Assembly (NCBI GenBank): GCA_018697195.1
Contig: CM031879.1
Coordinates: 29,454,473 to 29,518,472, forward strand
DNA from: Certhia americana
Taxonomy: Eukaryota; Chordata; Aves; Passeriformes; Certhiidae
DNA length: 64,000 nucleotides
Reading direction: 5' to 3'
The position numbers and the translations under genes are program-made. The notes beneath the pieces were generated by a model. That model did not search any database and was not told where the DNA came from. It saw nothing but the letters and a program-made list of their open reading frames with translations. Below are positions 25,301-36,843 of the stretch, in pieces (positions within the stretch are counted from its first letter, which is position 1; every line of letters starts with the position of its first letter).

Positions 25301-27000
25301 TTCTGAGAAGAAGGAGTATTTGGAATTGCCACTGAGTCCGTATTGCTAATCCTGCCCCAGCCTGTTCTGTTCACTTACAGTATGATTTACATCACCAAGT
25401 ACCTTAATATTTTATGAATTATCTTAAAGGGAAGGCTTTACGTTTTCAGAAAGTATACTCAAATCCTTTCAGCTGATTATCATTTGTGAAAATAAGAACA
25501 GGAAAGCAGGAGATAGATTAGCTGTATGCTCTTGTTTCTGCTTTGCCACCCTGGAAAAAGAAGTTTAAGTCTCCGTTTTGTCAACAGAAACACAATTTGT
25601 CAGGGGTTATATAACCCAGATCTCACAATTTCCAGTGCTGGGCTAAGATCTGTTTCTTACTTTTCTAGATGATTAATGTCTTCAGTTTTCTGTACCTGTT
25701 CTCTTTAGTATATGAGAAGAAGAAACATTACACAAGAGTGGTTATTTCCATGCTTTTTCACAGTCTAATAAATCCTGGAAGGTATTAAAAATGAGGCAGA
25801 ATTACACAGAATGATATCTGAAAAGTTTCTGAGATGTTCAAGTGGTTGAACCATATCATCAGGTTACAAAATGGACTCACAAAGCGTATGGTAGGTCACC
25901 ATCTCAAGAAGAACTTGGTGTTATCTTTATTTATAAGAAAGTGAAAAGGGAGAACACCAAAAGATTTCCAGTATGGACTGAATTGAGAAAATTTATTAGA
26001 ATCTCTTTATCTGTGCTCATAATTCAACAAAGATCTTCTTGGGTCTACCTTCCAGTTATAGAGCATACTAAATGAGGATTTGAAAAGTGAAATGAAAATT
26101 CCTCCCCAGTGACACATTCTTGCTCTTTTAGGAAACTTAGCTGTTTTCTGAAAATGTAAAGACATCTCTGTTACAAAGCAGGGCTGCTCGTGCCTGATGA
26201 ATCACCTCTTCCCTTCTCTGCTGCAGAACACAGCAATCCAGTCAGTCTTTGGGCTTCATTGCCCATCTAACATTAACAGCTTCACATTTGCACTTTTGCT
26301 AATAGTACCTCTTTGTGTTGCCAGCATCCCCTTGCTGACACTCTATTTTCTTTGCTTGACACTTGCTGTTGACTCTTGTGAGAGGGAAAGGACTGAAAGC
26401 CTTGGCATTTCAGTGTGTGCAAGAAGGCAATAGCTGATGAAGTACAATCACTCATATTGTGAGAAATTACCAGTTATATTGGTGTGAGGAGTGTTTTCAG
26501 GACTCTCACTCACAATACTGACTTAATACTTTCTGAACTGAAGCTGGATCCTGAGTAGATATCCATGTATAACCATGCTGTGAGTGCTTACAAGGCCTTA
26601 GTAAAGAACAAGCCTAATAAAGTTACAGACTCACTGGCAAGTGATAGAGACAACTCTTGACAGACATAAGGAAACAAAGTTGTTATAGACTGCCATAATA
26701 AAAAAAAATAATCAGCAATGTAAATAAATACATTTCAATTTTCTTTAAATTATAACAAATTCTGTTATACATGCTATTTTGGAAGAAAAAGTTTTCATCA
26801 TTATTTCCAAGCCAACTTCATATAAATTCCATATTCTCTCATTTTTCTCTGCTAATTAAAAATATATTACTACAATTTTACATGTTAGATTTCATACACA
26901 AGATGAAAGAGGATGAAGATAAGATTAAGCTGGACATCTATGGGGTGAAATCCTGGCAAGGTGAAAAGCAAATCCATCTGTAAAAGACATTTTCTTGGTC
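22370..27000. other. Unassigned AT-rich DNA
   Basis: No gene or identified transposon was found. Short simple repeats include the GT run at 23768-23785. Frames of up to 114 codons (24013-24357) have no recognisable domain. A weak MIR-like texture at 25540-25620 is too poor to call. Confidence 0.5.
23768..23791. repeat. (GT)9 microsatellite with G6 tail
   Basis: Nine GT units followed by six G residues. It is a standard dinucleotide microsatellite. Confidence 0.9.
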
Positions 27001-27006
27001 TTCTTG

Positions 27007-27448
27007 TGTCATACTTTATTTCAGCATACAGCTAAACACCATGCAGCTGCTCACTCATTTGGCTGGGGGAAAGAATCAGTAAAAAGATAAGACTTGTGTG
27101 TTGAGTTTAAACAGTCACAAAGCAGTAAGATGCCCATCCCGTGCCCCTCCACTACCACCAGCCAACTCCACCCAATTTTATTTTTCAGTATGTTTCTATA
27201 TGGTTTGGAATATCCCTTTAGTCATTTGGGAGCAGCAGTGTCCCCTCCCAGTTTCTTGTTCTCCCCAGTCTACTCACTGGCTGGGCAGCAGGAGATGCTG
27301 AAGAGTCCCTCGATTTAGTGTAAAAACTGCTCAGCAACAATTAAAGCATTGAAGTGTTATCAATATTATTCTAACCTTAAATCCAAAACGTGGCACTATA
27401 CCAGTTGCTGGGAAGAAAATTAACAATACCCCAGCTGAAACCAGGCCA
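27007..27448 (-). mobile_element. Solo LTR of an avian endogenous retrovirus
   Basis: Read on the minus strand, the block opens TGGCCTGGTTTCAGCTGGGG and closes ...TATGACA, so it has TG...CA ends. The order of inner words matches an LTR common in bird genomes, as I remember it. These are TTAATTTTCTTCCCAGCAACTGG, TTTTGGATTTAAGG, TGATAACACTTCAATG, TTGTTGCTGAGCAG, GGGATATTCCA, ACTCAACACACAAG and GAGTGAGCAGCTGCATGGTG. Its 442 bases are flanked by TCTTG (27002-27006) and TCATG (27449-27453), a 4-of-5 match that suggests a 5-bp target duplication, as in ERVL-type elements. No internal proviral genes or second LTR are adjacent, which fits recombination between LTRs. Divergence indicates an old insertion. 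The exact family name needs a repeat-library search. Confidence 0.85.
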
Positions 27449-28049
27449 TCATGAACACAAGTACATTTAATTTATCTTTGTCTTCACATCTGTTGTGAAA
27501 ACACATAGACTAAATCTCCAGGCTCTGCAATGCCATAGTTTGTAAATGAATCTGCAACATCACAAAAGCCAAGTAAGGCTTCCCTCAAACTCAAGATCCA
27601 CATGGCATGTTTATGCCTGGGTGTCAGTCAGCTCTATGACTTTTCTCAGTTTAGCTCTAAACTAATTCTGAGTTTGCTTCTTAGACAACACTTCTCTCTG
27701 GTTTTCTCTGGTGCACAAATGAGAATATTCTCAGGTAAGTAAAAAAGAACTTTATTGACCTACAATAAAAGTCTGCTGCACCAAATATATCTTTTAAAAT
27801 GAGAATGCACAAAGTATTTTGATATTTTTCTGATAAATAATATTTAATGTAATACTTTTCTTACAACTAGTAGGAACTTCTATTTTCTCTTTAGTCAAGC
27901 ATACATTTATATCTCTCTGTTCACATCAAATGACATGTAATCTCTTCAACCTCAACATGGAAATAACTCTGTGTGTGTTAACTGCCCCCTTGTTTAACAC
28001 CATTTTTTGTTCTGTGGTAACAAGTAATCTGTATTTCCTATAACTGCAG

Positions 28050-28350
28050 AATACAGAACTCATAGCAAGACCTTGAGAGGTCAATCTAGTTCAACTGCTT
28101 GCCAACAGAAGGAGCAACTGTTCAAACCACTCTTTAAAGAACCTTGAATAACCTATTTTTAAAAACACAGGATGAGAAAACCCTCCATAGATATGTGCTC
28201 CCCTTGGATGTTTTCTATGCTCCTCCCTGAGCACCTTATTCCTGTTTTAAATTATTGTCATAGCACAGGCTGTTTTTTTTCTAATATCCGACACAAATTT
28301 AACCCATAATGACTTCTGATTATTAATTTTCTTTTCTAAACAACCTTTTG
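28050..28350 (-). mobile_element. Old CR1 LINE 3' end
   Basis: The plus strand shows the reverse complement of a CR1 terminus. It reads CAGAACTCATAGCAAGACCTTGAGAGGTCAATCTAGTTCAAC (28054-28096, broken here into landmarks), then CTATTTTTAAAAACACAGG, CCTCCATAGAT, CTCCCTGAGCA and TTTCTAATATCCGAC in the expected order. The type is one of the older CR1 subfamilies shared with other sauropsids. Divergence is high and there is no coding capacity. Confidence 0.7.
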
Positions 28351-28359
28351 CATTTTGAA

Positions 28360-31300
28360 GACTTACTCTACCTCTTAGTGTTCCATGGCTTGAACACATT
28401 GAATTTTTTGTTGTTGTCTCAAGTTTGCAAGAGACATGAGGTCACACACAAAACATGCGGAAGGCTGAAATTCTTGCAGTACTTACAGCACCTCCATTTT
28501 TTGCTTTTTCTTGCAAACATTTTGGAAATAGACTTATGTCTATTACTCAGTAGTAAGGCATGGAAAAAAACCTGACACACTGTATTCTTGCTCAATGATT
28601 AAATATTGCTTTCACATATTTCTGCCTTTCAGATACTTTACTTAAAGGAACAATATTACTGTGTCTCAATATTCATCTGGAAATTCAGACACTTAAAAGA
28701 ATCTAATTTAGGTTAGAAAACTGATGCAGTGTTTTTTATATTCTAAACTGGATTTTGATATTATTTGTCATTAATATTTCCTACTTCATGTACATCAATG
28801 CAAAATATATCAGTCACTACAAAATTTTACTTCTTTGCACTCTTAAGTGAGCACCTGCTGACAGGTGAACCTTTACAATCAAAGAATAAACAGAAATAAA
28901 TGCATAAGGAAACACTAAATATTATGTTACAGTTGCCTCATGGGAAAAAATAGATCATGCTTTAAAAGTAACTCAGGAATCCTTTAAAATGAATTTATAT
29001 TTTTAAAAATAATTTCCTTTTTCTCTATGTGTAGTGTTTCATCCCAGTTCTTTCATCTCACTTTCCTGCTACTAGTAGATATTCTCCAGCTGTGCATGAG
29101 ACGAGTCTGGCTGCATTTAACCTACCAAGCAATGCATGATCTTATCTTAATGAAAAAGTACAACTACCCGGCTTCAAAAAAAACGGCTGACTACAGAGGG
29201 TGTAGTGAATGGGTCCTTTTTTGGTTTTTTGTTGTTTTTTTTTTTTTTAATTATTTGACATTTTGCCATCTAAAAATGACATTTTTTCAACCCCTTTATC
29301 TAGGGTCTCTGGTCCACAGTGATGCACAGTGACTAAATCTGTCATACATGCATGTAAGATGAGTGGATTGGATCACTCTTTAGAAAAGTATCTCTGTCTT
29401 CAGCAGATATAAAGATACCACCATATCTGTGTTTCTCAATGCCTTCGTTCCTCTATTGCCTTTTATTCCTGGCTCTGAGATTTACTCTACCATACTCCAC
29501 AGAGGAACCTCCACCAATGTATGAAGCAGACTGGTATACTCCCTAAATGTACTTCAGTGAACATTCTTATTGTAATATAACTTGTATTATAACTTCTAGT
29601 TTTCCTGAATCTTTCACTTCTGTTCTTGAAACTTAGTATGTAACTCCAGAAATTTCCACATCTACATCACTTTCTACTGACTCTCACCTTTGCGTTTTTC
29701 AGAGAGGTCTTGATTCTTACAATCAGATTTCCAAGGTCCCTCAGTGTTCTCTGCTATTTTTTGTGATTTGGGTCTGAAACTTTTGATTCAGCAGAGACAT
29801 CTCACACCATGCTATTTCTGCCTTATTTTGATGATACAAAAACGTAAACTCCAGTTTCAAATTAAGCACTTATGCAATGAAAATGGATGATTCTACTTCA
29901 TGACTAAACACTGTAGATCCCCTTTATACTACTGAAACTCCTTAAACTCCTAAGACTAAGCTCTGCAACATTAAATAATCAATAAAGTAAATGAAAGTTT
30001 TTTGATGCAGATTGATAATTTATGTCACTCATAATTCAATGAGTTCCTGTTCAGACTACACAAAATTAAAATGTATGTGGAAGCATATTCAACTGCGAAG
30101 AAGGCAGATGACATAAATAAGAAAGAAAACTAAGTAAACAAAAGAACTCATTCTAGTACACAAAAAACTTAGGTGGTTATGCTGTTACTGTGAGACAAGC
30201 TTTTGACTGAATCTGAATGTGAAGGTTAGTATCTAGAGAAAGCTTTAAGACCTACCACAGCCCAAACCCTCAGTACTTTCCATCATGCACTTCTGAAGAA
30301 AAATCGTTGTTTCTTCTGCAGGGACACAGCCTATGGATTTCCCTTGAGCAGCTCCAGGACTTTTTCTTAATTTGCTCTTTAATGCCTTTTTTGTTCCCAT
30401 CCCTTTTCCATCCTCTAAAAAGATGCAACTCCACCAAGAAATTAGAAGCAGTGTATGTTCCTTAACTGTGTCTCAGATTCTTTACTACAATTTAAAGAAC
30501 ATTTTAATGATACAATAATAAATTACCTCAAACTAAGCATGTTTTCTATGCATGCAGAAAAGATACTGGGTATAGACACTCAGGTGAAAGTGAGTAGCTG
30601 GTGTTGATTGACTGAAGGATCTCAAGTATGGTGATTTTGCTTTGTTGCAAGGGAAATATCCAGATTTTCTAAGCTAGGACCTGCAAAGTTAAACTTGCTG
30701 CTTGACTTATCTTCCTCAGTCTTGTCTAACAGTTGAAAAATACAGAAGTTCTTGCAGGCTAAGTGAGAAAATTAACTTAGTTCTTGTACTCACAAGTGAA
30801 TTCAATTGCAGACCACTAAATTTAGTATAATCATGTTAAAATGTGCAGTTATGAAGCTTTTGGGGAGAAGCATCTCTTCTGAATTTTTAACTGAGCATAG
30901 GTAGGACTAGAAAGTGAGCCACCCAGCACTGAGAAATCCTGGACATGGCACAATCATTGCTCAGAGAAAAAGAAACTTTCAGTCAAACAGTGAGACACAT
31001 TGAGTGGGATCTTTGACTTCAGCACAGGTTGTTCTTGTCATTTTCTCTCTCATAAAGCACCTCAGCTGTCTGCCAGCTGCTGTTCCAGAAGTCTTAAGGT
31101 GGATTATCCTTATTACATCTGTTTCCTTTGTGCACACATCTTGGATAGCACAAGTTATATAAGATGACATAATAAATTTCTGACTCATGCCTAGCAAATA
31201 TGGCTCATCTTGCACTAAGGACAGCAGTTGATTTGGAGAACAGTTTTGGTCATGGAGGTTCACTGACAGACATGATATTCCATTAAGGCTTTACAAGGTG

Positions 31301-32130
31301 TAATCATGTTTCAAGATGGTTTGTTTCTATCATGGTATCAGCCTCAGTGATTAATTCTGCTCCTGAAATAAACACACAAATTCTATAAAAACAAAACTTT
31401 CACATACAACACAACTCCCAGGACTAATCACTTCCACCCTTTTCTAGGAGTTAGCTCTCCTCACAAAAACACCACCTGTGGAAGTGACTTTCCATGATCT
31501 TTCTGAATATTCCAGTAAACCAACTTGGTGCATTCTCAGCATTTAGCTAAAATTTTTGTTGGCTGCAACTGAACATTTTCCAATTCTTTCCATAACTAAA
31601 TAAAATTGCACTTGCAGCAATTTTTGCCTCAGGAAGAGCCCCGAAGTACCACAGTGATGGCAGCTGCCTCATATAACTAACAGGTAAGGTTTTAAGCAAG
31701 GGAATGGTTATTCTGTTTTCAGAAGTTATGCCTGTTAATATGACTTTTGCTGACAATATTCTTAACTTTAAGTAAGGTACTTAATGACTGCTGACAATCT
31801 GTATTGACCAAACTAAAAACTATCACTATTTTTAATAAACAAACTAGTAGCAGTACAAAGACCATCTAAACAATACCTGTTGACTGGCAGAGAGAATCAG
31901 TTCTAATCTCACTTTTGTTTGCCAGCAATGACTTTGGCTTCTTTGGCAGTTTTCTCTGTAGCCTCAAGTGCAAACTGAACTTTGAAAAGAACAAAATGCT
32001 AGTTAAAGTTAGGAAGATTGTCCACGACTCCTTGAGTTCTGTGAAACAATTTTCATGCAGCAGTCTGAAAATGTCCCCCCTCTCACCCCAGCAAGCCCAG
32101 GGTGACTTTGTGACTTTTATTACAATTTTA
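28360..32130. other. Unassigned AT-rich DNA
   Basis: No gene was recognised. A minus-strand frame of 94 codons at 30979-31263 is somewhat Cys-rich, but it has no convincing splice sites or domain. A T-rich low-complexity run lies at 29215-29255. Confidence 0.5.
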
Positions 32131-32216
32131 ATCTCCAGATCAGGTGTTCAAAACCTACAGAAAAACTGTTTTATCTCCAGATCAGGTGTTCAAAACCTAC
32201 AGAAAAACTGTTTTAT
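32131..32216. repeat. Perfect 42-bp tandem duplication
   Basis: Two copies (32131-32172 and 32173-32214) of a 42-base unit beginning ATCTCCAGATCAGG and ending CTGTTTT are identical. Because 42 is a multiple of three, the plus-strand frame through it repeats a 14-residue segment. That explains an otherwise misleading 116-codon open frame at 31915-32265. The lack of differences points to a recent event or ongoing homogenisation. Confidence 0.95.
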
Positions 32217-32219
32217 AAC

Positions 32220-32230
32220 TTATTCTAAGT

Positions 32231-32261
<31 letters not shown>

Positions 32262-32275
32262 GTAACTTAGAATAA
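32220..32275. repeat. AT-rich perfect inverted repeat around (AT)n
   Basis: The 17-base arm TTATTCTAAGTTACATA (32220-32236) is the exact reverse complement of 32259-32275. The centre is a CATA/(TA)n run that is also self-complementary. The whole 56-base block can form a long hairpin or cruciform. It lies six bases after the 42-bp tandem duplication. Confidence 0.95.
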
Positions 32276-32279
32276 CAGA

Positions 32280-34480
32280 TTAGGAAATTAAAATGTAGTC
32301 AGGTGGAGTTGAAGGAATTGAAAGGGAGTCTTTGCTGTTGCACTCTTTCTTGGCAAATAATTGCATGAAATAATCATGAAAAATGCATGAGATGCGTCAA
32401 GGAGTTTCTCACCACCCACTGCACTATCTCGTTTAAAATGCTTCCCCTCACTTGGGAAGAGCTGAAATTGCAACCATGGTTATTAATAGCTCCAAAGGGG
32501 ATCTGAAGTAATTTGTCACTGGCAGGTGTTTGAAGTCCATAGCTACTTTTTTCCCTCCTTCTATGCTTTGAGTAAATGAGATGAAATGCACGTGTCATCC
32601 TCCATTTCAAGAACTGAAGAGCTGCCACTCATTTACCTCTGAGGGCAGAAGACATAGAAGATAATTAAGCACAGTAAAGCAGTATGGAATGCAAAGATCA
32701 CAGTAAAATTCTTCTACAAGCACAGCAGAAATCTGCATAGTGGCACTTTTGAAAGCATCTGCTCAGTGAATCACACAGCACCTGGGCTCTCAGTGGTGCA
32801 ATATTTTTTTTTGTTTTATTTATTTTTAATACAACTCCTCATATTATAACATTGCCATAATATCCATATTAAGTAGCTTTGTGTCAAAAAAAGGCTAACT
32901 GGTAATTCAAGAGTACAGTAGAGACCATATTTAGCAGTTGGGTGTAAATCAGAACATAGGAGGGTAGATGGATAAAAATTATAGAGGTAATTGATATGAA
33001 GAGACAAACCAAACAGCAGAACTAGGAAGTCTGTCATCTTCTGCTGGCTTTTATGACCAGATTCCATATATTTTCCTGCTGTGTTATCCATAAGCAGTAA
33101 CATTCATAACTATTATGTGCTATCAAGGCCACTCTTAGTATTAGAGTGAATGATTTCCTTCTGTAACATTTTCCTATTTAAAATGAGCTACAAACTGCAA
33201 AAAAGCAAATGCAACACATTTCCTGCAAAACGGATGACACCTTCCAAGTCATGCAAAGATTTGGCTAGGTAATGCTGGTTGTTGTGGACTGAATAGAGTT
33301 AAGTTCCCCAGGATTTTGTTCATGAATATTTGAGAGACGACCTTCAATTTATTACTTTAATACATTCTTTGCCTTGTAATAAGAGACTTTTCACTTTTCA
33401 GAATCATGTTATGAAATAATGATGCTTTCTTTCATTGAAATATTTCTTATTGCTCATTCAGAGCTATCAAATAACTATCAGCATACTACATATTAATTGG
33501 TGCCCATGAAACAAACATTTATGTCTGTAATTTTATTAGATAACATCCCAGATCCACTGCAATAAAATGAAGTATAGTTCTGGCTCAAGAATTCAGAGTT
33601 TATGAAAGCTCTACTTCAATCTACAGACATTTCATCTGCCTTTAGAGCTTCTTGGGTCATGATATTGTTATTTATTTCTATTAACAAGTGTCTTGCCCAA
33701 CAGACACTATTTTAGAGGTATAACAAAACCCTGATAGTGGGTTTTAGCCATTATAAGAATTCTATTCCCTAAAAGATTCTGATTGCATGAATGTTATCTC
33801 TACTTTTTTCTTGCTATTGCTGCTGTTGTATTGCTTTATTTTGTATTGCTCTTGCAGACTAATCTTGTTTAAAATTTGCATTTATTACTTTAAAGTACCA
33901 ATTTACTTAATGAGAGCAAGAGGGTGCAAAAAACACCAAGGACGAAATTAAGAAATGTTTATTAATTACTAACACATGTTAGCTGTGACAAATAGCTTTT
34001 TTCAGTGAAGGCTTAGGTCAGTAAACCTGAGAGGCAGGAACCCTGTGACCATCCAATGCAATATTGACACTGCTGTAAATTTAGAAAGAGGAAAGTAGTC
34101 GAAGGCACTGGGTCTGTTTATAAGCATGGATCCCTTCCACAGAGATGCATCTATAGACTTTAAGGATGAGAAATCTAAGTTAATATAGTTAATTACTGCA
34201 GTTGTATTTTTCTATTTTTTCATTTGTTATTGGCAGACAAACCAAACCAAATAAATCTTAATACTGCATCTTCTCAAACATCTAAATAGAAAATTGTGAT
34301 GTCAATGTTGCTACTTCCCTGATACATTCTTTCCTAAAAAGAAACAAGAGAAAAAGTTCTGACACTTTAAAAAACTTCTATTTTTACATTTTCACTATAA
34401 AAATTTTAGTTTTCTAGGTTTCACTGTTTCAGGGGACCCAAAGGTAAATATTTTTTTTCTAATATGTTTTTATATTTTAG
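32280..34480. other. Unassigned DNA with a conserved-looking AT block
   Basis: No gene was recognised. The stretch 33400-33560 contains TAAT-core words in a less repetitive sequence (ATATTAATTGGTGCCCATG, AACAAACATTTATGTC) that reads like a possible regulatory element. This is an impression and not a measured signal. Confidence 0.35.
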
Positions 34481-34488
34481 ATTTCCTA

Positions 34489-34510
34489 CACATACCACAC
34501 ACATAAACGC

Positions 34511-34541
<31 letters not shown>

Positions 34542-34549
34542 TCACACCA
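34489..34549. repeat. CA/CATA-rich microsatellite
   Basis: Interrupted ACAC and ACATAC units run directly into the poly-C tract. It is a compound microsatellite. Confidence 0.85.
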
Positions 34550-34575
34550 CCCCCCCCCCCCCCCCCCCCCCCCCC
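34550..34575. repeat. C26 homopolymer
   Basis: Twenty-six consecutive C residues directly follow the CA-rich repeat. Long C runs are uncommon. The true length is uncertain because such tracts are error-prone in sequencing and assembly. Confidence 0.9.
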
Positions 34576-36728
34576 ATTAGATCTCATACAAAATGAGAAT
34601 GACTTGAAGACCCAAGGACCTTCTGAAATGCAAAATTTTGTTCCTGGTTTTGTCTACATACCCCATATGACAAATGCACATGATGTTTAATATATACAAG
34701 AACGGTTCTGTCACAAGATGGAATATTAGACCCTCATTCCTGCTCTGCTTGCATCTAATAGAATCAGACTGTGTTCTAGTATAGTCATGACAAGGTTATA
34801 GTAAAAAAAGAGACATATCAATTTAAATATTTTTTCCTAAAATTATGTGATTGTGGCACAGGACTACTGTACTTTCAGTTGTGTTTTATTTGTAACGGAT
34901 CTCAGACAGGCTTCTCTGTTGAGAGTCTCTCTCTGCTTGTGCATACTTGGGTGTTACTAAGCAGGTGTTCATAATTCAGAATATATGTGCTGCTAGACAG
35001 GCCAGAGTGTCCCTTACAATGAAAAGAAAGCCACAGCTCAAGCCCAGTCACGAGCTTTCCCACTTGCTGACAGGGGAAGCAACTCAACACTCCATTAATT
35101 TAATTCCTAGTAAGATTTAAAGGAATTGTCATATTTTCCTTTGTGAGTGTACTCAGTTCCTTTTAACCAAGTCACTGGAAATTGGCATTACTCATTTTTA
35201 AAGAGGTATTCATTTTCTACAGCCAGGGTCACTTCATTGATTTCAAACCTCACAGAGTAGCTCTCCTTTCAGACTTCTCTTTGCTTGAGATCACTATTGT
35301 ATGCACACTTCTGTTGTCCTGTTTCTAATGACTACCCAGTGACAAGGAAAGTCAAAACTTCTGATGAAACTGAAGTGCTTTTAAGAACTTTGCATTTTGG
35401 ATTAAACCGTTCTAATTCTGCCATCAGAAGTTTTAATCTTCTCTCTTCCCAGGTACTTGCTGAATTGTGAGGTGGTTTAAATTTTTATTTCTCATGTTCA
35501 TACCTGTAAATGCATGAATATCTCTTTGCTTAGTCCAATGCTCTTTGCTTTACCATCACATCTATAATGACTGTCATGTGAAAAGGGTCATGATTCCCTC
35601 AACACTTAGTGTGGCGAGTTTTACTCCACACCTAGTGTTTAATTTGTCTGTAAGTGTCCCAGGAATGTCAGGAGCCTTGTGCCCAGCTAGACTATTAGCA
35701 TCCTGTTAGGGGGATCCTTCACTAAGAAATCCTGATGGATGGGAGTGTCGTTCCATTGACTTAGGGAAACACACCACCAGTGTATGGGAGACCTCAGCCA
35801 GTTTTCCTCTTAGTGTGCTACCTGCTGATAATGACTGCCAATATCTGCAAAGGACTCACACTAACAACTTAAGGAATAAAACTCTTGTTAATATAAAATC
35901 GTGACTGGTTAAGGTTCCAAGGTTGTCAGGGATAGTGTCTGATGGCAAAAATATACTTGAAGGAATATATAAACAAGCTGCAATCCTCAGGAAAATCTTC
36001 TGAGTACATAGAGTATGATGGTTACTCAATAGTCATTCCTATGGGGGAGATATTCCAATATGGTTTTGCTGCAGCATGGCCATCACTGTCGTATCTTCTG
36101 AAATTAAGGAGATGAAAAAAAGAAAAGGAGGCTTTACAGACTTTACCTCAGATCAGTCTGCCAAGTATACACAGAAAAATAAAAAGTAGAATGGAATTTT
36201 CATTTCCGAAACAGTTCTTTTATGACAACCTAATGCATAAAGGGAAGAGGGGGCTCAAGAGGAATACAAATAAGAGATCCAGGAGACAGTCTCAAAAAAT
36301 TATGGTGTTTGCCCACCGTTCTTTGCCCACTGACCTATATAGTGTCCTTGTTCCTCCTTGAGTAGGCAGTTAAGTGCCTTCAGAATCTGACTGAATGTGA
36401 GAGTTTAACCTATAAGAGTTTATAGGCTCCCAATTCAAAGCAGCTTCAGTATATTTTGTGATCTGAAAATACTTCTTTTATATCTGTGAGTACCTTAAGA
36501 AAACATGAAGTTTTACACAGTGTTCCTTAAATTTAAATTTACCACTTAAGCAGTACTCTATCATGGTTAACAATAGAAAGTATTTGAAAAATTCTACAAA
36601 TTAGTAATAAATTAATTCAATTAATTATTCTTATTTTAATCCTTTCCCTCAATGAGACATTAAGGCTCCAAATCAAGCTAAAAATTCAGACAGTGGAAAC
36701 AATAGTACAGCAATTCTAGGAAGAGTTC
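34576..36728. other. Unassigned DNA
   Basis: No gene or named repeat was recognised. The block 35560-35900 is richer in G and C than its flanks and contains the hairpin at 35601-35639. Its origin is unknown. Confidence 0.45.
35601..35639. repeat. Imperfect 14-bp hairpin
   Basis: AACACTTAGTGTGG (35601-35614) pairs with CCACACCTAGTGTT (35626-35639) at 12 of 14 positions across an 11-base loop. It is stable enough for a structured RNA or an eroded terminal inverted repeat, but nothing nearby supports either. Confidence 0.7.
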
Positions 36729-36843
36729 AATCTAATCTAATCTAATCTAATCTAATCTAATCTAATCTAATCTAATCTAATCTAATNNNNNNNNNNATCT
36801 AATCTAATCTAATCTAATCTAATCTAATCTAATCTAATCTAAT
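36729..36843. repeat. (TCTAA)n pentanucleotide array with assembly gap
   Basis: Nearly pure TCTAA units run from 36729 to 36843 and are interrupted by ten N at 36787-36796. The N run marks an unresolved gap, so the real array is probably longer and its length unknown. The unit is not the vertebrate telomere repeat. The 11-base word AATTCTAGGAA occurs on both sides (36712-36722 and 36852-36862). Confidence 0.95.

Noticed and set aside
25540..25620. MIR-like texture
   Set aside because: Only two short words match and the order is not convincing.
30979..31263. Cys-rich 94-codon minus-strand frame
   Set aside because: It looked like a secreted peptide at first, but there is no signal peptide, no good splice sites and no family resemblance.
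31915..32265. 116-codon plus-strand frame with an exactly repeated 14-residue segment
   Set aside because: The repeat is the 42-bp tandem duplication, and the C-terminus is the (AT)n palindrome. It looks like a repeat protein only because 42 is divisible by three.
33280..33340. Possible second LTR start (GGACTGAATAGAGTTAAG)
   Set aside because: Only about 25 bases resemble the LTR opening, and the expected following words are absent.
36729..36843. Interstitial telomere repeat
   Set aside because: The unit is TCTAA, not CCCTAA/TTAGGG, so this is a pentanucleotide satellite and not a telomeric relic.
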